27,385 nt of DNA from Phaeoceros laevis. Its lineage: Eukaryota; Anthocerotophyta; Anthocerotopsida; Notothyladales. Position 1 is the stretch's first letter. Every line of letters starts with the position of its first letter. Both the position numbers and the translations under genes were made by a program. The notes beneath the pieces are model-generated. The model worked only from the letters and a program-made list of their open reading frames with translations, made no database searches and was not told where the DNA came from. Location of the stretch: the NCBI GenBank assembly GCA_049999765.1, contig JBNGIQ010009470.1:336471-363855 (forward strand), read 5' to 3'. Shown here in pieces: positions 22,999-27,385 of the stretch.

Positions 22999-25368
22999 AT
23001 GACAATCTCGGTTGCAGTGAGGGTGGACCATTTGCCTGCTGCCAGTGTGCCGGCCACGGCCTGTTCGTCTGCTCACTCTCTTCTCCAGCCAAGAACGGTG
23101 CTGGTGCCTAGTCTGGACCATCATGGCACAGTGTCCAGCATCAAAGCCTTTATCCGCGCTAATCTTCGGGTGCCGGATGAGCTGCAGCAGCTCATGGCTC
23201 CGCTATTTACCCGACTGAGTGAGAAGGACATGGTGGAGGATGTGTACGGCAGGTACCCCTGCAATGCAGACTTGGAGCTTCCAGACCTGCATGTAGATGA
23301 GGATACCCTCACGTTCTTCGGCAAGGAAGGAACACGGACCGTAGAGCTGGTGGATGATGTGAGACTGGATGAGTATCATATTCTGGATAGAGCCCCTCTA
23401 CAGCTCAAGGTGCTTGCTGGTTAAGGTTATAGGCATGGGACATTTGAATGCCGTCTCCTGCTCTGCTGGTGCTAATGCTTTTAGGTCATGATATCTGTTC
23501 TGCAGTGCCTGCCAAAACCTCTCCCAGACCTGGGTGGCCGCATATTCGTCGAGACAAAGGATGGTATCATCCCTCTCCTGGGCGTGTCAGCTCTGACTCA
23601 TGTTTCGGAGTTGAAGCAAGCTTTGGAGAACATGACTGGAATTCCGCTGGCACAGCAGCTTCTCTCCTCGGTTGGGAGGGTTATGCATGACGAATTCATC
23701 ATTAAGGACTTCGATGGTTTTCATACTGTCTTTGAGGATAGCATTATTGACTTGTGCAAGTCAGGTATGAACCATCCATATCAAGCACATTATAGGTCGC
23801 CTTAGATGCCGTTTGGTTAACAAGGCTTACTGTCGGGTTTGATACTCATATCAGTGAACGTCTCTGCAGGAGACAGCAATAGTGAGCAAGGACATCGACG
23901 GATGGTGATCTTCGTCAGCGTGGTCGGTGAACAGGACTTCACGTTGGTTGTCCAAGGCAGAGACCTTGTTCAGACTGTGTGCCTCGCTGTTGAGGCAAGA
24001 ACCGGACTGTTAGCTTGGCAGCAGCGGGTGAATTTTTCAGGTAACACTTACAATGCTTATTCTTCATGACCAGCGTGTAAGACACGAATGGCCTTTTCGA
24101 AACACTGAACCATATTTGTCACAGGGAAAGTGTTGCAGGATAAGAAGACTCTAGGCGAGTACTTTGTGCATCCAGAATGCACTCTCCAGGTCACGGCGAT
24201 GAAAACACCTCATAAGCTAAGAACAGGAGCAACCCGCAACGTGGAAGAAGTCTCAGGTATTCAGCTGACATTCATTTTCAGGCATCAAAGATCGGCTCTC
24301 TGTGCTCCTTGCAATTGCAAAACCTCGGAATGGTCTCTAATCCTAGGACTTTCTGTGGCAGTTTTTACCGAGGAAATTGCTGCACCCAAGCCGGCAGCTA
24401 GGAAGGTTAAGCTGGTACGAACGAGCAAGGGTCACGTAAAGGGCACACTCACCATACCTGTCTTGACCACTGATACTGTTGGTGATCTAAAGAGGAAGAT
24501 CCGGTGCAGCTTGCAGCCAATGATAGAACGCACCGCCTCTCTTTCCACTTCTGCAAGGGACCAATTCCATATAGATGTTACACCCAGGTCCAGTCCCCAC
24601 CCACCTCGTGCTACCAGTGAGTCTGCGTCTGAGAATCTGAAACCTGTGGCTCGTTCTTTGTTCTCGCCTTCACCCCATGCTAAGCGGACCCAAGTCAGTG
24701 CAAGAAGTCCTCCAAGTAAGGCACCTATGTCTCCAGCACCTCTTAAGCCTGTCACCCACTCTGTTTTGTCAGAAAACGTCTCTCCCAATCATCGCTCTTC
24801 GCCTCTAGATTCACCCACTGCTCAAGGTCAGCTCCCAGATCACCCCGCCGCATCTCCTGCCAAGATGCATTCCTTGCGTAAGTTGCAGCTTAAATTCGGT
24901 GGAATGGGCTCTCAGAATCAGTCCCCAAAGTCTAGCGGACTCCAGTGGCACTCCCCCAATGGAGGAAACCAGCGGCAGAACTTGAAAGCTGGCATCCCTC
25001 AAGGTCCTCTCTCCCCTAGGTCAAGCTCTCAGTCTCAGAGACTTTCCTCTAGATCCCCTGCTCCCCAGTCCCAGTGCCTGTCACCGAAGTCTCCCGTAGG
25101 GCAGCGTCCGGCTCTGCTTAGATCCACTAGTTTACATGCTGGTTCACACCCTCCTTTCCATGCCAAAGTTCTCGCTCACTCATCTTCCAGAGACCTGATG
25201 CCTGAGCTTATGAGTCTTCCCATGCTACGTACACCAGGTTCAGATGTGTGCAACGGCTCTTCAGTCACAGGAGAGAAGACGCCAGGGAAGTTTGGGGCAT
25301 GGTTTAACGAGGGCATTCAGGCCATGAAAACTTTGAAGGAGCAGGTGAAAGTTCATCTTGACAGGTAG
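22999..25368 (+). CDS. Protein with three to four ubiquitin-like domains and a Ser-Pro-rich tail
   Basis: Exons are 22999-23419, 23528-23764, 23870-24040, 24125-24256 and 24362-25368. They total 1968 nt and give 655 aa. Four beta-grasp-like segments are visible. Segment 1 (about 32-139) contains VSSIKAFIRANLRVP and ends TRTVELVDDVRLDEYHIL. Segment 2 (about 144-218) contains RIFVETKDG and VSELKQALENMTGIP. Segment 3 (about 231-298) contains VIFVSVVGEQDFTLVV and KKTLGEYFVHPECTLQV. Segment 4 is partial (336-371), KVKLVRTSKG to LKRKIR. Each lacks a C-terminal diglycine, so these are fused, not conjugated, domains. Residues of about 372-630 are disordered and rich in SP dipeptides. The end, FGAWFNEGIQAMKTLKEQVK, may be an amphipathic helix. 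The last intron (24257-24361, 105 nt) has no frame effect if retained. The family was not recognised. A ubiquitin-receptor or scaffold role is inference. Confidence 0.72.
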
Positions 25369-25995
25369 CAATGCCTTGCCAGAGGATTTGCAAAATCCAC
25401 CCCTGTGCTAGTACACCCTCTCAGGTGTCGGAGCCAGCTGGCAATGATTCTAGGAACACGGCTTCGCTTCGAAGCAGCAAGCATTTTTGCACACCCTTCT
25501 CGCGGCTTCTGTTCAAGTTTCATTAGAATCAGAAGAAATTGATTTCGTTGTACATATTTTGATAGCTGTAACTAGTGGAAGTTTAGAGAATGTTCTACAC
25601 AGCTCCATGTACTCTTTGAGGGTTTCACTGCACACTTAAAGCTATTCTTGTGTACCCTGTAAACTTGTGTACCCCACTGCACACTTAAAGCTATTCTTGT
25701 GGCCATCACTGTGTCTACCATACCCATTTATCACGGCATTCCATGTCGCCGCATCCCTTGTGGACAGGCCGTCAAACAGCTTGCGTGCGTCTTGGCAGTC
25801 TTCAATGATAAGAGTACCTTTTACCTTCTAGCTGGCGACGCGGAAATGCGAACAAGGAGAAACACCTTGAAAGGAAACTAGTACTCCGCAGTCCGCAACA
25901 CGTGCTCCAGGTGTCGAACTTGAGGGCCAGAGTTCGAGTATCGAAAATTCCATTGTTCTATTCCAGCTCAAAGTTTTGCTAGCTCCTTCGGAACG
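25369..25995. other. 3' flank of the ubiquitin-like gene and F-box promoter
   Basis: A likely 3' UTR with a 27-bp exact direct repeat (25626-25652 and 25675-25701, beginning CACTGCACACTTAAAGC). The F-box promoter must lie in the remaining 300 bp or so. No TATA box is evident. Confidence 0.5.
25626..25701 (+). repeat. 27-bp exact direct repeat
   Basis: Two identical 27-bp copies start 49 bp apart. Each begins CACTGCACACTTAAAGC and ends TATTCTTGTG. The 22-bp spacer contains two shorter TTGTGTACCC-like pieces, one of them overlapping the end of the first copy. Confidence 0.85.
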
Positions 25996-27385
25996 ATGGA
26001 GGCGGTGGCTAGTAGCGGCAGGAAGAAGGATAAGATGGCAACGCATTTCTTCAGGATAGACGAGCTGCCAGATGACGTCCTGGTTCGCGTGCTGCTCCTC
26101 TTGCCCATGCGCGACGTCGTGCGCGCCAGTGTTGTTTGTGACCGATGGCGCACTCTCTCTACTTCCCCTACCTTCCGCTCCAGCTGGTCCCGGGTGGTTC
26201 GGCCCGAGGACTTGTATCTCCCCTTCCTAGCGGCGTCATCGCAGCCAACCGTGTGCTTGGCATTCAACCCTTCCTCCCAGCGCTGGCTGTCCATGCCAGA
26301 CCTGCGCTTCCTCGCAGGATCTGTCACCGTCCGCTGCACCTCCACAGGTAGGGTCGGTTGGTGGCAAGCTGGCAAGTTTAGGGCAGAAATGATGGCCGCT
26401 GGATATGGTCCTCCTCCAATTCTACAAGGTCCCCCCCGGTAGTGCTGAGCAACTGCACATTCAAGTCTTGTGGCTGATAAGATTGCATTTGGTGTTCGGA
26501 TGTGGTGCTTGTTCATCAGGAGTCTTTGAGTCGGCTCACAACGGCCTTTTCTGCAAGTGGAATTACCTCACGAAAGGCAGGCTACCAAAGCTGGTGGTGT
26601 TCAACCCTGTGACAAAAGTCTGCCGCACGTTGCCGAGTCTGGAGACGGAGTGGAACGGCCCTGAGTACTGTGCCACACATCTTCGAGTGGACGATGATTC
26701 CAGGAACTACAATGTGACTGTGGTAGAGAGTGGTGCCTTTGCAAATGTCAGAGTGTGCAACTACGAGTCCAAGTCAGATTCCTGGACAGTGTGGAGCAGC
26801 TGCAATACAGGGGAGCCTGCTCTGCTATATTATGCTAACAGTGTGTACCGAGGCGGAATCATCTATTGCGTGGGGCGTAACTTGAAATCCCTGTGAGCAT
26901 CAAATGTCCTGCTTTTGTTAAAAACATGGCTGCTTGCACAGTTTCTCCCAGCGCTGTTTGGTTGTACTCTATGCTGCTGGAAGTCAGATTCTAAGGTGCT
27001 TGCTTCTTGTCTTTTGCTGTATGCAGAGATAAGGGAGATGCCTCCTATTATAGCTTATTTATGTACCACGTTGTAGAACGTGAATGGAAGCATCTCTGCG
27101 AGGTCCCCGACGATGAGAAGATCCCTATGTTGGTCGAGTGTGCATCTGGGATTATGGTGGTTACCTGTAACGTGAGGGTCTTCCGCAAGGGCCTCACTGT
27201 GTACAGCGTGGACTCCACTTCAGGGCGGTTGATTGAGTTGGGGCAGGCACCTGACGAGTTCGACCATTTTCGAAGATTATTCCACCGGGAGTACCAGTCT
27301 TCATATTTACATCCAGTAGGCCTGTGGAACTTGATTTGTTTCCCTACCATTGAATCCAAGCAGGCACTTATTTATGACACCGAAG
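25996..27385 (+). CDS. F-box protein, partial (runs off window)
   Basis: Exons are 25996-26347, 26520-26892 and 27027-27385, continuing beyond the window. Residues of about 19-62 form the F-box (FRIDELPDDVLVRVLLLLPM, then DVVRASVVCDRWRTL and SSW), which binds SKP1 in SCF ubiquitin ligases. The rest resembles the kelch or F-box-associated beta-propeller region of plant F-box proteins. It has repeating segments such as VVFNPVTKVCRTLPSL, YHVVEREWKHLCEV and VYSVDSTSGRLIEL. The substrate is unknown. Intron phases (1, then 2) are consistent, and joins give STGVFESAHNG and NLKSLDKGDAS. The start is the first in-frame ATG (cgATGG). Confidence 0.85.

Overview
This is a eukaryotic nuclear segment, most likely from a streptophyte: a charophyte alga or an early-diverging land plant. 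The evidence is GT-AG introns of roughly 60-590 bp throughout, a plant-length serine palmitoyltransferase LCB2, a plant-type cathepsin B with the short occluding loop, a plant-like ARL1, a protein with an apparent chloroplast/thylakoid-lumen bipartite presequence, and a plasma-membrane-type hybrid histidine kinase. I cannot name the species. All exon models were assembled by hand from splice consensus, reading phase and family conservation. The complete models sum to a multiple of three.

Layout. At 94-807 lies a foldback element of about 700 bp with long inverted arms and a 7-bp direct repeat on each side. ARL1 (minus, 1630-3702) and the kinetochore gene SPC25 (plus, 4312-5573) are divergently arranged. 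A predicted thylakoid-lumen protein of unknown function (minus, 6479-7333) converges on SPC25. A 14-exon hybrid histidine kinase (dCache-like sensor, HAMP, HisKA, HATPase, two receivers; minus) occupies 8013-12950. A glycine-rich protein gene (minus) is at 14507-15169. Cathepsin B (minus, 11 exons) is at 16087-18389. LCB2 (minus, 12 exons) is at 19371-21882. A gene for a protein with several ubiquitin-like domains and a long Ser-Pro-rich tail (plus) is at 22999-25368. The 5' part of an F-box gene (plus) runs from 25996 off the right edge.

The genes are functionally unrelated housekeeping and signalling genes: Golgi traffic, chromosome segregation, sphingolipid synthesis, vacuolar proteolysis, phosphorelay and ubiquitin biology. 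I see no operon-like or cluster logic. The most notable features are in gene structure. Two microexons, 5 nt in cathepsin B and 19 nt in ARL1, each carry the catalytic glutamine of their enzyme. Two introns use GC-AG borders. The kinase has a long insertion inside an otherwise intact first receiver. The multi-ubiquitin-like protein is the least familiar gene product.
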